Assembly: GCA_035048495.1 (NCBI GenBank)
Contig: CM068545.1
Coordinates: 20,370,741 to 20,434,740 of the forward strand
Direction: 5' to 3'
DNA: 64,000 bases
Origin: Euptelea pleiosperma
Taxonomy: Eukaryota; Streptophyta; Magnoliopsida; Ranunculales; Eupteleaceae
Under the pieces are notes generated by a model. It was not told the DNA's origin, ran no database searches, and saw nothing but the letters and a program-made list of their open reading frames with translations. This document shows, one piece after another, positions 1 to 11,320 of the stretch (its first letter is position 1; the number at the start of each line of letters is the position of its first letter). Both the position numbers and the translations under genes were made by a program.

Positions 1-1090
1 TTATGGAACGAGGAGAATCTTATAGTATAGTACTAATGGAATTATGGAAGCCATGTGTGATGTTCGTGTGCATGTACCATGTTTGTGAACAGAGACAGGA
101 AAAAAACAAAAGGAAAAAACAGATGTAACAGCGTATTCCTGACACATTTTGGCATGACGCATTTTTTTACTCACGACTGCCATCTTGGCCCACTGACCCG
201 CATGGATGGTTAGCCCAACTCTTGGTGGATATACACATAAAAAATCATCCTGATTGGTAATTTATATCCATTAGATTTTAGTACTTTTCAAAGCGTGATT
301 CTAGCCGTTTGTATCAACCAAATTTTGTTTTTTTTTTAGAACTAAAACCAACGGTTAAAAATCATCACACAAGCTGATATTTTGTATTAATGTCTACCAA
401 GAGGCGCTGCATGGGTGTTTAGCCCTATTCTTGGTGGATGTACAAACCAGAAATTATCCTGATTGGTAATTTATAGCCATTAGATTTTAGTTCTTTTAAG
501 GCGTGATTCTAGCCATTGGATTACTAAGACCAAAGGCTAAAAATCAGTTTGTTTACTAAGACCACCGGCTAAAAATATCAAGGAAAAAGATGTAGTAACA
601 TATACCTGAAATTTTTTGGCATGCGGAAGCATGATTTTTGTTACTCAATGATGCAATGTTGGCCGACTGACCGCATGGATGTTCAGCCCACTCTTTTGTG
701 GATATAAATACCCAAACTCATCTTGATTAGTAATCTCTAGCCATTAGATTTTAGTACTTTTTAAGGTATGATTCTAGCCGTTGAATTCAACTATTATTTT
801 TCGAGTACTAAATCCAAAGGCTCAAAATCATTAAACATGCTGATTTTTGGTATGAATGTCTTCCAATGGGTGGGCTAAACATCCATGCGGTCAGTGGGTC
901 CAGATGGCAGCGTGAGTAACAAAAATTGTGCTTCCGCACGCCACAAAGTTTCAGGTATACCTTATTACATCACGACCCAAATATCAAACAAACTGATTTT
1001 TGTATGTCTACAAAGGGTGGGGGTAAACATCCATGCGATCAGTGGGCCCGGATAACAGATGTACCTTGTTTCATCCCGATCCCCACCCAC
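1..1090. mobile_element. Cluster of nested Mutator-like foldback MITEs
   Basis: The whole stretch is made of arms of one foldback family. Recurring words are a 'tgaccgcatggatg' end, a 'cagcccac' block, a 'cctgattggtaatt' block, and their reverse complements (for example around 190-300, 420-500, 665-760 and 845-930). At least one complete copy (582-978) sits inside an older copy whose right arm resumes at about 985-1085. No coding sequence is visible. The outer boundaries are not resolved. Confidence 0.7.
582..978. mobile_element. Foldback MITE with 9-bp TSD (Mutator-like)
   Basis: A palindromic element of 397 bp. The left end reads GGAAAAAGATGTAGTAAC and the right end, reverse-complemented, reads GGGTCGTGATGTAATAAG; both continue into TATACCTG. 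It is flanked by the identical 9-mer AAATATCAA at 573-581 and 979-987, which is a target-site duplication of Mutator length. A related end (GGGTCGTGATGTAAC) occurs at about 49609. No transposase is encoded. Confidence 0.82.
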
Positions 1091-2040
1091 CCACCCACCC
1101 ACAAAGTCCTGCTACAGGACGAAAATATGTGTGGTTGAGGCGATTGACTGTTGGATCGAAGAGATACATGGTCCACATGCAAAACAACTATTTTATCGTT
1201 TGCAGTTGTTGCCTCGTGGATAGACAGCGGATCTAATGAATCCAACGGTCAATGGCCTAAACTGCACATATTTCTGTCTGGTTATACGTCCGGTAGCATT
1301 TTCCTAAACAAATTTCAAAATAGATTATAAACCTTGGAATGCTAGCAATCAACCCCTTAAGGCGTTGCACAATCAAACCCTTAAGGCGTTGCACAGATTC
1401 ATGTCGTAAAAGACAAGCATATATTTTACTTATGCGCCTGTGGTCCAGTTCAGTTGGACAACCACTGTCCAGCTGATGTGCTTTGAATGTTCGGCTGTCA
1501 ATCGATCGGGTTTGGATCGGTTGATCCAATAACATATATGCTAGGTCCAGTTCCGATAATATTTTTTGATTGATAGGATCCAGATACGATACTATAACAC
1601 TTTGGGAGTTCAGGACTGTCAACCACCATTGGATTCTCGGGATCCATGGACGAGATTTTCGGTGAAAATTTATGTCCAAAAATTTAGGTCCACGGATCCC
1701 CGACCCTACTCTTTTCGTCTTATGCTAAACTCGAAGACGTGGGTTCGACTCCCACTATCCACCTATGATGAAGTAATGTAATAGGATAAGCCACCTCCAA
1801 CTAGTCCTGGGCCCGGCCTTCTATGACTGGCTCACGGGACATGCCTTGTTGGGTGTGGAATCTGCGAATCCAATGGTGGTTTGATTTTGCAAAAAGTGAA
1901 TGCCAGCTCAGTGCTATCACAACTGTTGGACTCTCGAAATCCACACCTGACAAGGCCTGTCACGGGAGCCAGACCCCTATAATATAGATTAAATAACTTG
2001 CATTTTCTGGTGAAATTGAAATTAAAACCCACATTAATAA
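1091..2040. other. Intergenic, no gene seen
   Basis: No supported gene. It contains fragments of a foldback repeat that recurs at 5973 and 57643 (a 'ggatccatggacgag' block at about 1640-1700). It also has a tRNA B-box-like word (gggttcgactcccac at about 1741), which suggests a decayed SINE or LTR piece. The open frame on the minus strand at 1257-1679 resembles no known family. Confidence 0.5.
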
Positions 2041-2290
2041 GAGGAAAAACTATATTCTATGGATTATAGAAATCTGCTTGATTGGTGATTTCTAGACATT
2101 GGATTCTACTATCTTAAATAATGCTCGAATCTCTCGACTAAAAATCAATCCATAAAAAAAATTGAAATCGAATGTCTTGAAATAGCCAATGAAGCTGAAT
2201 TTTAGTCTATAAGTCCACCTAGGGATGGGCCAAACATCAATATGATCATTGGTCTCAAAGAGTGTGTCACGTGGCATATACATGAACTGT
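2041..2290. mobile_element. Foldback MITE copy
   Basis: One copy of the long-arm foldback family. A left arm ('ctgcttgattggtgatttct') is followed by a right arm ('ggtccacctagggatgggcc'-like) ending at the GTCACGTGGCAT word at about 2267. The ends are degraded, so the boundaries are approximate. Confidence 0.6.
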
Positions 2291-2990
2291 TGAGAGAATC
2301 ACTTGTCGGACGAATTCATTGTAAACCATGCGGTGTAATGGGATTAAGAAGGAATGCTTTGGTTAAGAAAAGGAAAAAGAAAAGGCGAATAAATGGTAAG
2401 ACTAGACATCGAACATGGGGAGTTTTATATTAAAAACTTATCCATTCCCAACGACATGAAAAGGGTTCCATGAATCCTGTTTCTCCATTTAATTTTGTCT
2501 TCAGTCACGTCTTCCGTTAAGTCAAGTCCCTTCAAATCTGCTTTTAATATCTCAATCTAACTTCATTTGGTAAAACTTAATTGGTAAAACTTATTTTTAG
2601 TTTTGAAGTCTGAAACAAAGTCATTAAGTACTTTTTGGCTTGTTCAAACCGTTTTAAAATTCGTCATGAAGTTCAGAATGTCTAAATAAGTTAAAGCATA
2701 TTTTCAAGAGATTCTAAGATTCTCTTTTAGTATGACAATGCCCTTTTCTCAAAGCTTTCTCTTTTAAAAACTTACAAAAGTTTCCTAATAAATATTTCAA
2801 AATATCTGCAATGCCCTTGATTTAATTTTAAGACTTAAGACCTTTATCAAATAATATAATTCGGATATATGTCATTAAACTATCAGACTTTAAGGCAATA
2901 TAAGCTTTTAGATTTGATTACTTAATTTACCAAACGCCACCTAAGTCTGGAACTAAGACATTTAGACCATTTGGAACCACTTGAAATTAA
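2291..2990. other. Intergenic AT-rich, no gene seen
   Basis: No supported gene. It contains short inverted pieces (tttggtaaaac at about 2567 against taccaaacgcc at about 2927) that suggest a decayed MITE, but no clean ends or TSD are visible. Confidence 0.4.
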
Positions 2991-3237
2991 GGCCTTGCTT
3001 GATTCAATGCAAATTGAATGCAATGCACCCACTTGCCATGGTTTTGGGATTGCATGTGATTGGTTGGGGGCGTGAAAAATTAGTTGGTGTGCAACTGGCT
3101 TCCAAGCCCTTGCAAACTTTTTAAGAAAATGGATGCAAGCATGTGCAGCCCAAAAACCATGATAAGTTACTGCAATGCAACTCACCACATTTGCACTAAA
3201 GTACAAAATGCATCCCAGTGCAGCGAACCAAGCGGGC
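2991..3237. mobile_element. Tourist/PIF-like MITE
   Basis: Inverted ends GGCCTTGCTTGATTC and GAACCAAGCGGGC are flanked by TTAA on both sides (2987-2990 and 3238-3241), compatible with the 3-bp TTA duplication of PIF/Harbinger MITEs. The interior is rich in 'atgcaa'/'ttgcat' words. Fragments of the same family occur at about 35397-35530 and 36620-36806. Confidence 0.6.
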
Positions 3238-3846
3238 TTAAATATCACTGGAATTTAATGATTTCCTTTATGTCATTCCCCATCTACTTAATGTGGTAAG
3301 ACATTTTTGTTTAATATGATAAGTGATGTAATCTTTAAAAAGGTCGTAAGATTCTCTAAAAATATCAAAATGCGCTTGAATCAAAGCTTTCTCTATAAAA
3401 AAAAATCATAATAAATATTTTAAGATACCCAATACACCCTTGTCTTAATTTTCAGAACTTTTACCAAACAATCAAAATTTACAAAAATTAAGTATTTAAG
3501 CTAGCTTCAACACTTAAATTAAACACTTTAAGCTTTTATTGCTGAAATCAAGTTCTACCAAACATAGACGGAATCATTTTAGATTTCCTCTCCTCTTTTT
3601 GTTGCACATGCTTACATCATCTCAATCAACTCTCGCTTATTCTATCATTTACATAATAACATGTGAAGAAATATAGAATAAGTTTTGAAAATATAGAAGA
3701 AATGACATGTGAAGAAATTAAGTGGTTAAAATAAGTTGTTTTGAAAATATGGATAAAGTACTACGGTAAGTAATGGCATGGGAAGTAATTAAGTAGTTAA
3801 ACATAGCTATTTTTTCAACGAGTGTAAGCTTTGCGAAATCAAAATA
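3238..3846. other. Intergenic AT-rich, no gene seen
   Basis: No supported gene and no clear element boundary. The right edge abuts the 5' TC end of the Helitron that follows. Confidence 0.4.
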
Positions 3847-4032
3847 TCTATATATCTATACTATAGGAGAGAAGTGGGCAACGTCCTTCTCTCTCCTCCA
3901 CATAATAATGACGTGGCACTCTCCTCATGCAGAGTGCCATGTCATCAATTGATACTTTTTTAAGTGCCACATCATCAATTAATATATCTTCTCACCATTA
4001 TAATTTTCACACATGTTTTATATTAATAAATT

Positions 4033-4310
4033 CAACTCTCATTAATTAATTAATTAATTTCAAAAAATGTCTCCCTCTTTCTAAAACGTCTCTCATTTGA
4101 AACGTCTTTCTCCTTATTCCTAAAACGTTTTCTCTTTCCATTCCAATCCCATTCGTTTCATATTCAACTCTCATTAATTAATTACGTTTCTCATTTAAAA
4201 CGTCTTTCTCTTTCTTCCTAAAACGTTTTCTCTTTCCATTCCAATCACATCCGTTTCATATTCAACTCTCATTAATTAATTAATTAATTTCTAAAAAATG
4301 TTTCATTCTT
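4033..4310. repeat. Tandem repeat inside the Helitron
   Basis: About two and a third copies of a unit of roughly 120 bp. Each contains 'tcaactctcattaattaatt', an 'aaacgtctttctc' block and a 'ttttctctttccattccaat' block. Copies begin near 4031, 4163 and 4261. Confidence 0.75.
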
Positions 4311-4395
4311 TCTAAAATGTCTCATTTTTTCTCTCTTTCCAACACTTATTTCTCTATTTAAACCCATTTGTTTTGTGAGTTGGATGAGTGGGTGA

Positions 4396-4680
4396 TAGTT
4401 GTGGAGTACAGGATATCTAGACCCACAATACTTACAACATTGTATAATTTCTTTCAGCACTGACATTTTCACTTACAGGGTAGTCTTGCTTGAGGTGTTA
4501 TCCGGACAAATACCCATAACCAGGGCCAACGAGAAGGGAGAAGGTAATGTTCATTTCTCGGATAAGATCAAGTATATATTATGATCTCGTGATACAGAAG
4601 AACTAAAGGAATTAATGGATCATGCACTAGGATCGGAAATATATCAGGGTGCCACATGGGCGGTGGTGGTGGATTGAGTT
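4396..4680 (+). pseudogene. Receptor-like kinase fragment (kinase activation/F-helix region)
   Basis: Translation gives STGYLDPQYLQ, then TDIFTYRVVLLEVLSGQIPI, and after a stop ELKELMDHALGSEIYQGATW. This matches the order found in plant receptor-like kinases: the P+1 loop G-Y-L-D-P-E-Y, then the D-V-Y-S-F-G-V-V-L-L-E block with its L-S/T-G motif, then a 'D-P-x-L' segment. The S-D-V-Y-S-F-G aspartate block reads TDIFTYR, and a stop follows at about 4582. No N-lobe, signal peptide or transmembrane segment is nearby. It lies entirely inside the Helitron, so it is best read as a captured, non-functional fragment. An unspliced intron-like stretch may separate the first two blocks. Confidence 0.6.
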
Positions 4681-5672
4681 AAAGAGTTGGATGGGACGAG
4701 ACACCAAAAACATGCTACCCATTTGGAAAGATTTATTTCTCCTTTTTATTTTTATATTTTATATTTTCTCAAACAGTTGATGAGATGGACATGTACATTG
4801 CAACAATTTAGTTTCACTGACTTGATGAATGTATGGGTCACTACCCATTATCAAACTGCAACGCACATAAGCCTCATTGGTGATTCTTAATCGTTGGATT
4901 TTGATAATTTTTCTATCATGTGCTTGAATGACTTGAACCCAGTACTTTTTAATCTATTGAATTTTTCATGAAACCTTTGATGAGAAAAATGCATAAATCC
5001 AACGGCTACGAAAAAAAAAAAATAAAAAGAAGTTTTAATAGATTTCAACCAAATCGAAGTGTTACAATATGATTTTAATATTTTACCATAGGCATTTTAA
5101 ATTTGTTATAAGAATCTTTCTCCATACATCACATATAGATGAGAAAGACAAAATTTTGAAATAAATTGTCTAAAAAATATCCATACATAGATTAAGTGAA
5201 CCTTTATGTAGATGTCATGTCATCTCATCTATTACTCAACGTTTCCTCTCCTCTTCACAATACAATTTTCTCTGTATTTATTTTTAATTTTTGGATGAAA
5301 AATAAATTTTTTTATTTATAAATTAATATGAAAAGTAAATGTCGTATTTATTCGGATGGCTTTTGGTCTTCCGTATGTTTCATATCTCTCTATAATCTAT
5401 TATCTTCTTCCGTCTTCTTCTCAACCAGATTTATCTCTTTATTAGATTTAAATATTTTATTCTCCTACATTTCCTTCCTACTATAAATTTTTTCATTCTT
5501 CCTAAATTCTCATCTACATTATATGTGTTTCTAATTTCTCTTCCTTATACGTTACACAACATAAAAGGAACGTTTCTAAATTTTACCTCCATCTCAACAT
5601 TTAAATCTCTTATACACATAATAGGACATTATTTATTTGTGCCCATGCTTTAACACGGGCTTTGATTACTAG

Positions 5673-5972
5673 TTTAATTTAATAATGGGTGAGTATGCTG
5701 AAGGGACATTTAATGACTTCTTTTTTTGAAAACTTAACCGTCTCATCGGTGAAAGGCACAAATGTACATACGACTTTGAATATCATAAAAAGACAGGCCT
5801 AATAAGATCTTCCCCAAAATCGAAAGAAAAGTTGCAAGGTAAGTACTTCAAAGTCATCACCTATAAAAGAAGACAAAAAGTTGGTAAATTCAAAAAACCA
5901 ACTGCGTATTCAATTATATTGCCTTGGATACTTGACGACTTTTTGGAGTACTTTCATCGATTTTTATAAAAA
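5673..5972. other. Intergenic, no gene seen
   Basis: Host sequence between the Helitron 3' end and the next MITE. Nothing recognisable. Confidence 0.4.
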
Positions 5973-6169
5973 GGGTTGGGATCCGTGGACCTAAATTTTT
6001 GGACAAAAGTTTTCACTGAAAATCTCGTTCATGGATCTCGAGAATCCAATGGTGGTTGACGATGCTAAGCTGACATTCACTTTTGCCAAAGCAAAACCAC
6101 CGTTAGATTCTCGGAATCCAAACTTGAGAGCTTCGGTGAAAGTTTAGGTCCTCGAAATTAACCTGTTCC
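5973..6169. mobile_element. MITE with 9-bp TSD (Mutator-like)
   Basis: Starts GGGTTGGGATCCGTGG and ends with an imperfect inverted copy (GGTCCTCGAAATTAACC...). The 9-mer TTATAAAAA flanks it at 5964-5972 and 6170-6178. The interior has two inverted 'gaatccaatggtgg'/'ccaccgttagattc' blocks. Related copies occur at about 1615-1700 and 57643-57796. Confidence 0.72.
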
Positions 6170-6179
6170 TTATAAAAAT

Positions 6180-6660
6180 ATTTTTCCAAAATCCTCTCCC
6201 GAAAGCCTGTGAGTTGTCTTAGAACACGCAGAGGGATATGGAGATGGGAACAACCATGCCCTCCCTTTCTTACCTGTTTCCTTCCCTCTCAGTTTGTTTG
6301 AACATGTGAGGGAGGTTCTGTAATTCTCTATCCCTTGCAAGTGAACCAATGAATGATAGGCTATTGCTCTCAACTACAGCTCTATTGGTTACAAACAAAA
6401 GGGAATGAAAGTTCCAAAGCGCACCCTAATCGTTCCGCTCACAACAATCCAATTAGTTCTTTGGGTGAAAAAGCCATCCCACTACTGGCCGGCTTGAGAA
6501 ACAAAGGAATCAAACCTATTCGAAATTTAACCAGCTCTTCATCTAGAGTTGGTAATTTTAATGTGGTCGATTTACTGTCTTTTGCAATCAGTTTCGCTAC
6601 AGCACCCGCTGCTCTAGCTAATTGTCCCTTTGGCCAATAGCAATTCTAGAGAAAGTGCCA
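6180..6660 (-). pseudogene. Organelle-derived insert with plastid rpl2-like fragment
   Basis: On the minus strand, about 6640-6555 translates to [16 protein letters not shown], then a diverged stretch and TLKLP. This matches the conserved interior of plastid ribosomal protein L2. The match ends abruptly at about 6553 and continues into sequence (…[20 protein letters not shown]) that is not rpl2. The remainder of the block down to about 6180 is unusually low in MITE-type sequence and resembles plant mitochondrial non-coding DNA. I read it as a nuclear copy of a mitochondrial segment that had itself acquired a plastid piece, or as a chimeric plastid/mitochondrial insert. The rpl2 identity is fairly clear; the rest is inference. 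Confidence 0.5.
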
Positions 6661-7440
6661 TTTTTGGTTGGGGGGACATAGACATATAGGGATGGACTTA
6701 AGATTGTGACATTTGGGGTCTAGTTTGTTTTGGTTGAAGTAGAAAATGCATTTGTTTGGTTCCAAATTTGAAAGTTAGTATATATGGGTGTTTTTCCATT
6801 TGGGGGGGGGACATATAGGGATGGACTTAAGATGGGTAATTTAAAATTGGTAACCAAACAGTACCCCTCTATCTATGATGTCGAGTGATAGGTTGATATT
6901 TGAGAACTTATAAAAAGATGTGGTGCACGATTTGCCACGTGTTTTGTGTGGAGAGGAGGACCCATTAGGTGTTTATTTCCAAAAGAATTGTTGGAACTCA
7001 TTTAAGGAGGTTAGTTAGATGGAGATATGGGTTGCTACCACGTGGCATAATGTGCATTGTAGAATGAATAAAAAGGACTAGACAACTGTTGAGGAGGACG
7101 CGAAGGATCTCGAATCTTTCAGAGGGGCCAGGAGATCAGGATTTAAGTCGTCGACCCTAAATATTTGGGATAAGATTTAGATGATGAGATTTTCTGTTCA
7201 TACTTAAAGAAGATATAAAAAAAATAAAAATTAAAAAATGAGGGGCCCACACAACGTCAGAGATGATATAGTGATTTAAATGTGGATCCATGAGTGGACT
7301 GAGTCTTGTGTAACCCGTGGGGTGTAAAACAAAATCAACATCATCCTCATCATCCTTGACAGTGTCTTGTCCCTGTAAACTGCAAATTGCAAACATGGTT
7401 CCCATTTATATAGGGAATTGACATTGCCAGCACGTTAAAT
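6661..7440. other. Intergenic, no gene seen
   Basis: No supported gene. A short direct repeat ('acatatagggatggacttaag' type) occurs at about 6683-6705 and 6810-6832. A CACGTGG word lies at about 7040. Confidence 0.4.
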
Positions 7441-8185
7441 GATTACAGGTAGGGCTGCAACTTGGGTAGGTTGGGGTCATCTCGAGCGCAACCTGACCTT
7501 TAGACCATCCAACCTGAGACACGGAGTCCAACCCGAGCTCAACATAAGCGGGTTGATTGAGTTGGTCCAGTCATAAAAAGAGGGCTGAGTCGGGTTGACT
7601 GGTTGAGAGAGAGAGAGAGAGAGAGAGAGAAGGTTGGGTTGGGTTGGGTTGGGGTCGGGCCTGGATTTTGACAACCCGTTCAAATTGGGTTGGGCTAGGG
7701 TTGAGGCTCGACATACATACGTATTTTACATTAGTATAATAAGATTAAATGAAAAATTTTGAACCTGTAATTCTTGTATGAAAAAACCCATAAACGTGAC
7801 ATGCATCTGTTACTGCATCTGTTACTGCATCTATGAAAGGGGCATAATATTGCAAGTACAATGCTAACGACATGTGATTCAAGTTCGTTGTAACTTAAGT
7901 CAACCATGGTTAAACTCGGTCAAGGGGAGTATTCCTAAAGTTTGAAAATATAAGGGGTATTACTAATTACTTTCAAATTTTAGGGGAGCGTTACTAAAAT
8001 ACCCTATAAAAGATGATTGGATCCGGATTGGGTCAGATTGCCCAAGGCTTCAGTGCAGACCCAACCCAAGTTTTGATTGGATTCTAATACTCAGGCCCAA
8101 GCCCTAGTCCAAATACTGCAGAACCCAACCTAAGCCCGACCCAAAATTTAGTTGAGCCCGTTGGGCTTAGGGGGTGTCCATCTAT
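7441..8185. repeat. hAT-like repeat remnants with (GA)n
   Basis: It begins with TAGGGCTGCAACTTGGG, the style of hAT termini, followed by low-complexity 'gggttgggtt' and 'aacccaaccc' blocks. A perfect (GA)n run lies at about 7602-7630. The matching right terminus is not clear. Confidence 0.45.
7797..8010. repeat. Foldback repeat, uninterrupted relative of the 18-19.6 kb site
   Basis: Contains 'gacatgcatctgttactgca', then 'catctatgaaagg', then 'cataatattgcaagtacaat' without interruption. The same flanks at about 18073-18120 and 19511-19540 are separated by a 1.4-kb insertion. The right part has inverted 'cctaaagtttgaaa'/'tttcaaattttagg' blocks. Confidence 0.65.
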
Positions 8186-8695
8186 ACCTGGAAGTAGGGC
8201 CTACATGTATTGACGGATGGCCGTTGTTTAGCGTGACACTCATTGGATCAAGCATTGCGTGGGGCAAAATTTTCCTATATGATCACAAGACTTTCTTGTA
8301 GTTCATCCCCAACCCCTTAATTTCCGGTTCCAGGACATGTTCCGGTTTTGCTTAGCGTATTAGTTCGATGATCATCGGGATCATGCAGATGATGCAATTT
8401 CTGATTAGATCATGGGCGTTGGACAGGGTGTGCAGAGTCCATTGGTGATCCATACCTTGGTCCTTCATTTGTCAACTTTTTTCAGGATTCAGACCCTTAC
8501 CTACTAATTACAGGTTTGAAGAAATGATTGCTGAAGTTTCAGCTAGCAACTTGAATGATCATTCCTAATGCCATCTGTTTATCGTAGCTCTAGCATGAGA
8601 AACAAACTCTTGGCAGCTCTCTGGCTTCCTCTGAAAGTCTAGTTGCCTGCCTTGATAGCTTATCCAAACTCAAATCCTCGGTATGTACATCCAGC
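8186..8695. other. Intergenic, possible LINE remnant
   Basis: No supported gene. The right part (about 8580-8700) continues in frame from the RNase H remnant that follows and may be its decayed C-terminal tail. Confidence 0.35.
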
Positions 8696-8699
8696 AGCG

Positions 8700-9005
8700 T
8701 CCTCACTGACAAACCTAACAATACCAGGAAGGAACATGTGATCAGGGTCTAACAAGATAAGATCGATAGAGGTACACAGACTAGCCAAAAGATCAGCAGC
8801 CCTGCTCGTTTCCCTATAAACATGTATAATATTGAAAGAGTTCAGGAGAGAAATCGCCTTGAGGATCGACGACCGGAGGAGAGACCTACAAGTCCAAGGT
8901 GCAGTGGATGCGTTATTGATCTACGCAACAGCATTAGAAGAATCAGTGGCTACTATGATGTCCCTCAAATTCTGATCGATAGCCGTCCACAGGTCAAAGA
9001 TGCTC
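8700..9005 (-). pseudogene. LINE RNase H-like domain (RVT_3) remnant
   Basis: Minus-strand translation gives LWTAIDQNLRDIIVATDSSN, AVA, a stop, INNASTAPWTCRSLL, then FNIIHVYRETSRAADLLASL. The D-S-S-N-A-V strand and the H-V-Y-R-E-x-N-R-A-A-D-x-L-A signature are typical of the RNase H fold found at the end of plant L1-type LINEs and in related orphan domains. It has one in-frame stop, no upstream reverse transcriptase and no start codon, so it is a decayed fragment. Confidence 0.68.
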
Positions 9006-9324
9006 ATTTGGAATGGCGGGTGATCCCTTTCTTACGCTTTATCGAAGACAAATTCATAGTGTACGGTTCTGAGTGTTTAATTCAAAAGGTTGTGGGCTCG
9101 AAGGTCCGATAGTAATGATATTAAAACTCATTTATTAAGTTGATTTGAAGAGCCAAGGCCCTAAAAATGTCGTTTCTTGGGGATTCATTGCTGTGGTAGT
9201 CAGGGGTTCTAATGGGTACCCAATGCCCAACAAATGCAGGCCTGATCATTTGGGTTGGATGCATCCTTTTAGACCCAATTAATAATCAGGTGGGGGTTTG
9301 GTTGCGTGATATACTTGTTCTCTA

Positions 9325-10560
9325 TGTTGGGAAGAAAATGAAAGATAAACAACAATAAACCAAGATGCAATCAACTACACAACACATAGATTTATGCGGT
9401 TCCCTCTAGATTGAGCTACGTCCACCGACCCACATCGACCGTTGCTTTTGCCTCTTATGCTCGCCTTCCTTCAATACTCATGACGTTCCCTGATGTTTCA
9501 CTCGAAGAGTCCAAGGATCGTCTGCGAGCTTCTTCACTTGGGATTACACCTATGACATCATTGTACTTTAGCGTTCCTATTCTCGAAGAATTGCTCACTG
9601 CCATCACTAAACTGTTCCAATTGTTTAGTAACCTTGATAAAATCAGAAGAGCCCTGTTTTCATCTTCGAAAGTGATGTCAATTGATTCCAACTATGTTGA
9701 ATTCGTTCAGATGTGTGGCCACAATACCATCATCAGTCATCTTCATGTTGAACAATCTCTTCATCAGAAAAATCTTATTTTAGGTCGAAAGTTTTTCATA
9801 CATCTTTAAGAGAGCGACCATCAAACTTTATATTGTCTTCTCCTTTGAAATATTAAAGGCTACAAATGCAGTAAGACTCAGCCATATTATACTTAGAGCT
9901 TTTCTGTCGAGTAACTCTCATAACATTGGTAATCTTCTCTGCCTTTTTCGATTTTCCTTTGAGAAGAAGATATAGGTTCTTCTGATAGAGGTAGTCTTCC
10001 ATCTATATCTTCCAAAATCTGAAGTACGAACCATTGAACTTCTCGATTCTCACTTTTTCTTCTTCCGCCATCGATCTTGCTCACAGCCCAATGCTCTGAT
10101 ACTAGTTGTTGGGAAGATAACAAAAGAAAACTACAATAAACCAAGATGGAATAAATCACAGAACACAGATTTACGTGGTTTCCTCTAGATTGAGGTACGT
10201 CCATGGATCCCCCCAATTCACTATGCTCCGAGGCAAAGAAACACAGAAACACATATAAGGTTCTCTACAGAACTCTCACAGCATCTTATAGCACTCTCTT
10301 GATCTTCACTCTTCTTCTCTTTCACATCAATACGAGGTATAAGTACCTCCTCAAAACGTAACTAGGGTTTCCGTGAAAGTACGGAAACACCCCGCTGAAA
10401 ATTGGCCCGAGAGAAAACCCAACGAAAAAAGGCTTCGTCGGTCCAATCAATTGGGAAGAGGTCCAATCGATTGGACTCCCTCAGTCTCCACAACTATCAC
10501 TATTCATTACCAAGTCCTATGCCCAATTATCCATTACACCCAATTAATTTGGCCGAGCTT
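9325..10560 (-). mobile_element. Truncated Ty1/copia LTR retrotransposon
   Basis: Read on the minus strand. The 5' LTR is at right (from about 10560 to 10107; its outer end is uncertain). It is followed by a primer-binding site TAGTATCAGAGC, close to the initiator-Met tRNA complement, then the start of gag. A second LTR piece (9325-9420) repeats the LTR words 'tgttgggaag', 'caataaaccaagatg', 'cctctagattgag'. It is joined directly to gag, so pol and most of the 3' LTR are missing. The element is a small deletion derivative and cannot encode transposition proteins. Confidence 0.75.
9455..10067 (-). pseudogene. Copia gag polyprotein (UBN2 type) remnant
   Basis: Shifting minus-strand frames give MAEEEKVRIEKFNGSYFRFW, MEDYLYQKNLYLLL, then KIFLMKRLFNMKMTDDGIVA, THLNEFN, DITFEDENRALLILSRL and LVMAVSNSSRIGTLKYNDVI. 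This is the standard order of copia gag: an N-terminal K-F-x-G block, a middle L-x-x-L-x-x-M-K block, then the E-D-E-x-R-A-L-L-I-L and G-x-L-x-x-x-D-V blocks. At least three stops and two frameshifts break it, and the zinc knuckle is absent. Confidence 0.75.
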
Positions 10561-11320
10561 GGAACTTTTTTCAGATTCGATTAATAATGGGGTTGTATAT
10601 ATTCGACCCGTTGATGGAACAAAACAGCCTCCATTTGGGAAAAAATTCATGTTGAGATGTCTAGGTTTAGTTATATTGAGGCAATGACTTGACTCTGAAA
10701 TAACGCAAAGAAGAAAGCCGAAAATGACATAAATTGACTTTGTGGAAAAAGATTTGAAGACACATGCTTTAACAGAAGATAGAACTAAATAGAGATACAA
10801 AATTCGCGCTACTAACCCAAGTAGATAGGATAAGGAATTTGATAACGACGATGATGCCTATGACTTGGACACAATTTTGAAAGTTAAAAAGGGATCGAAG
10901 GATATCATCCAATGAAGAATCACATGCAATTATCTAAAGCCTTCCATATTTCAATTGATTACAGTGGAAAAGGACATTGCGCCCACAAATTGTGTTGAAT
11001 GCAATAGTAACTTGTTTGAATGGAGGTTCTCAACCAATGAAGTCCACCACTTTTTGAAGAGAAATTTTTTAAAGCGGCTATCATGCGCCAATGATCGTGC
11101 ACCACATATACCCATGTTACTTTTAAAAAAAGTTTTTTTAAAACAAAATCCTAAAACCTAGGTGTATGTGGCGTGCGATCATTGGGTGCATGGAGTTCAA
11201 TCGTTCATGTCCAATCTCATATAAAAAGAGATTGATGTTTACACATTGACTGTGTACTTTTACAAGACTTTAATAGGCCCCATTTCTTCGAAGACAGAAA
11301 AATCACATAAAAAGAAGTTT
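10561..11320. other. Intergenic with a degraded palindrome
   Basis: No supported gene. About 11040-11195 is a loose palindrome ('gcggctatcatgcgcc' against 'gcgtgcgatcattggg') related to the better-preserved element at 26027-26207. The 10380-10550 part contains short inverted 'ccaatcaattgg'/'ccaatcgattgg' words. Confidence 0.4.

Larger units (their letters stand above)
3847..5672 (+). mobile_element. Non-autonomous Helitron (1.8 kb) with captured gene fragment
   Basis: The 5' end begins TCTATATATCTATAC directly after an A. The 3' end has a hairpin (GCCCATG, 6-nt loop, CACGGGC at 5641-5660, one G-T mismatch), then eight bases and CTAG, followed by a host T. TC start, hairpin, CTAG end and insertion between A and T are the Helitron hallmarks. 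No Rep/helicase is encoded. The interior holds a tandem repeat (about 4033-4310) and a receptor-kinase fragment (about 4396-4680). Which of two nearby TC dinucleotides is the true start is uncertain. Confidence 0.72.

Noticed and set aside
6353..6640. 95-codon plus-strand open frame
   Set aside because: It is the antisense of the rpl2-like fragment; the meaningful reading is on the minus strand and is a fragment.
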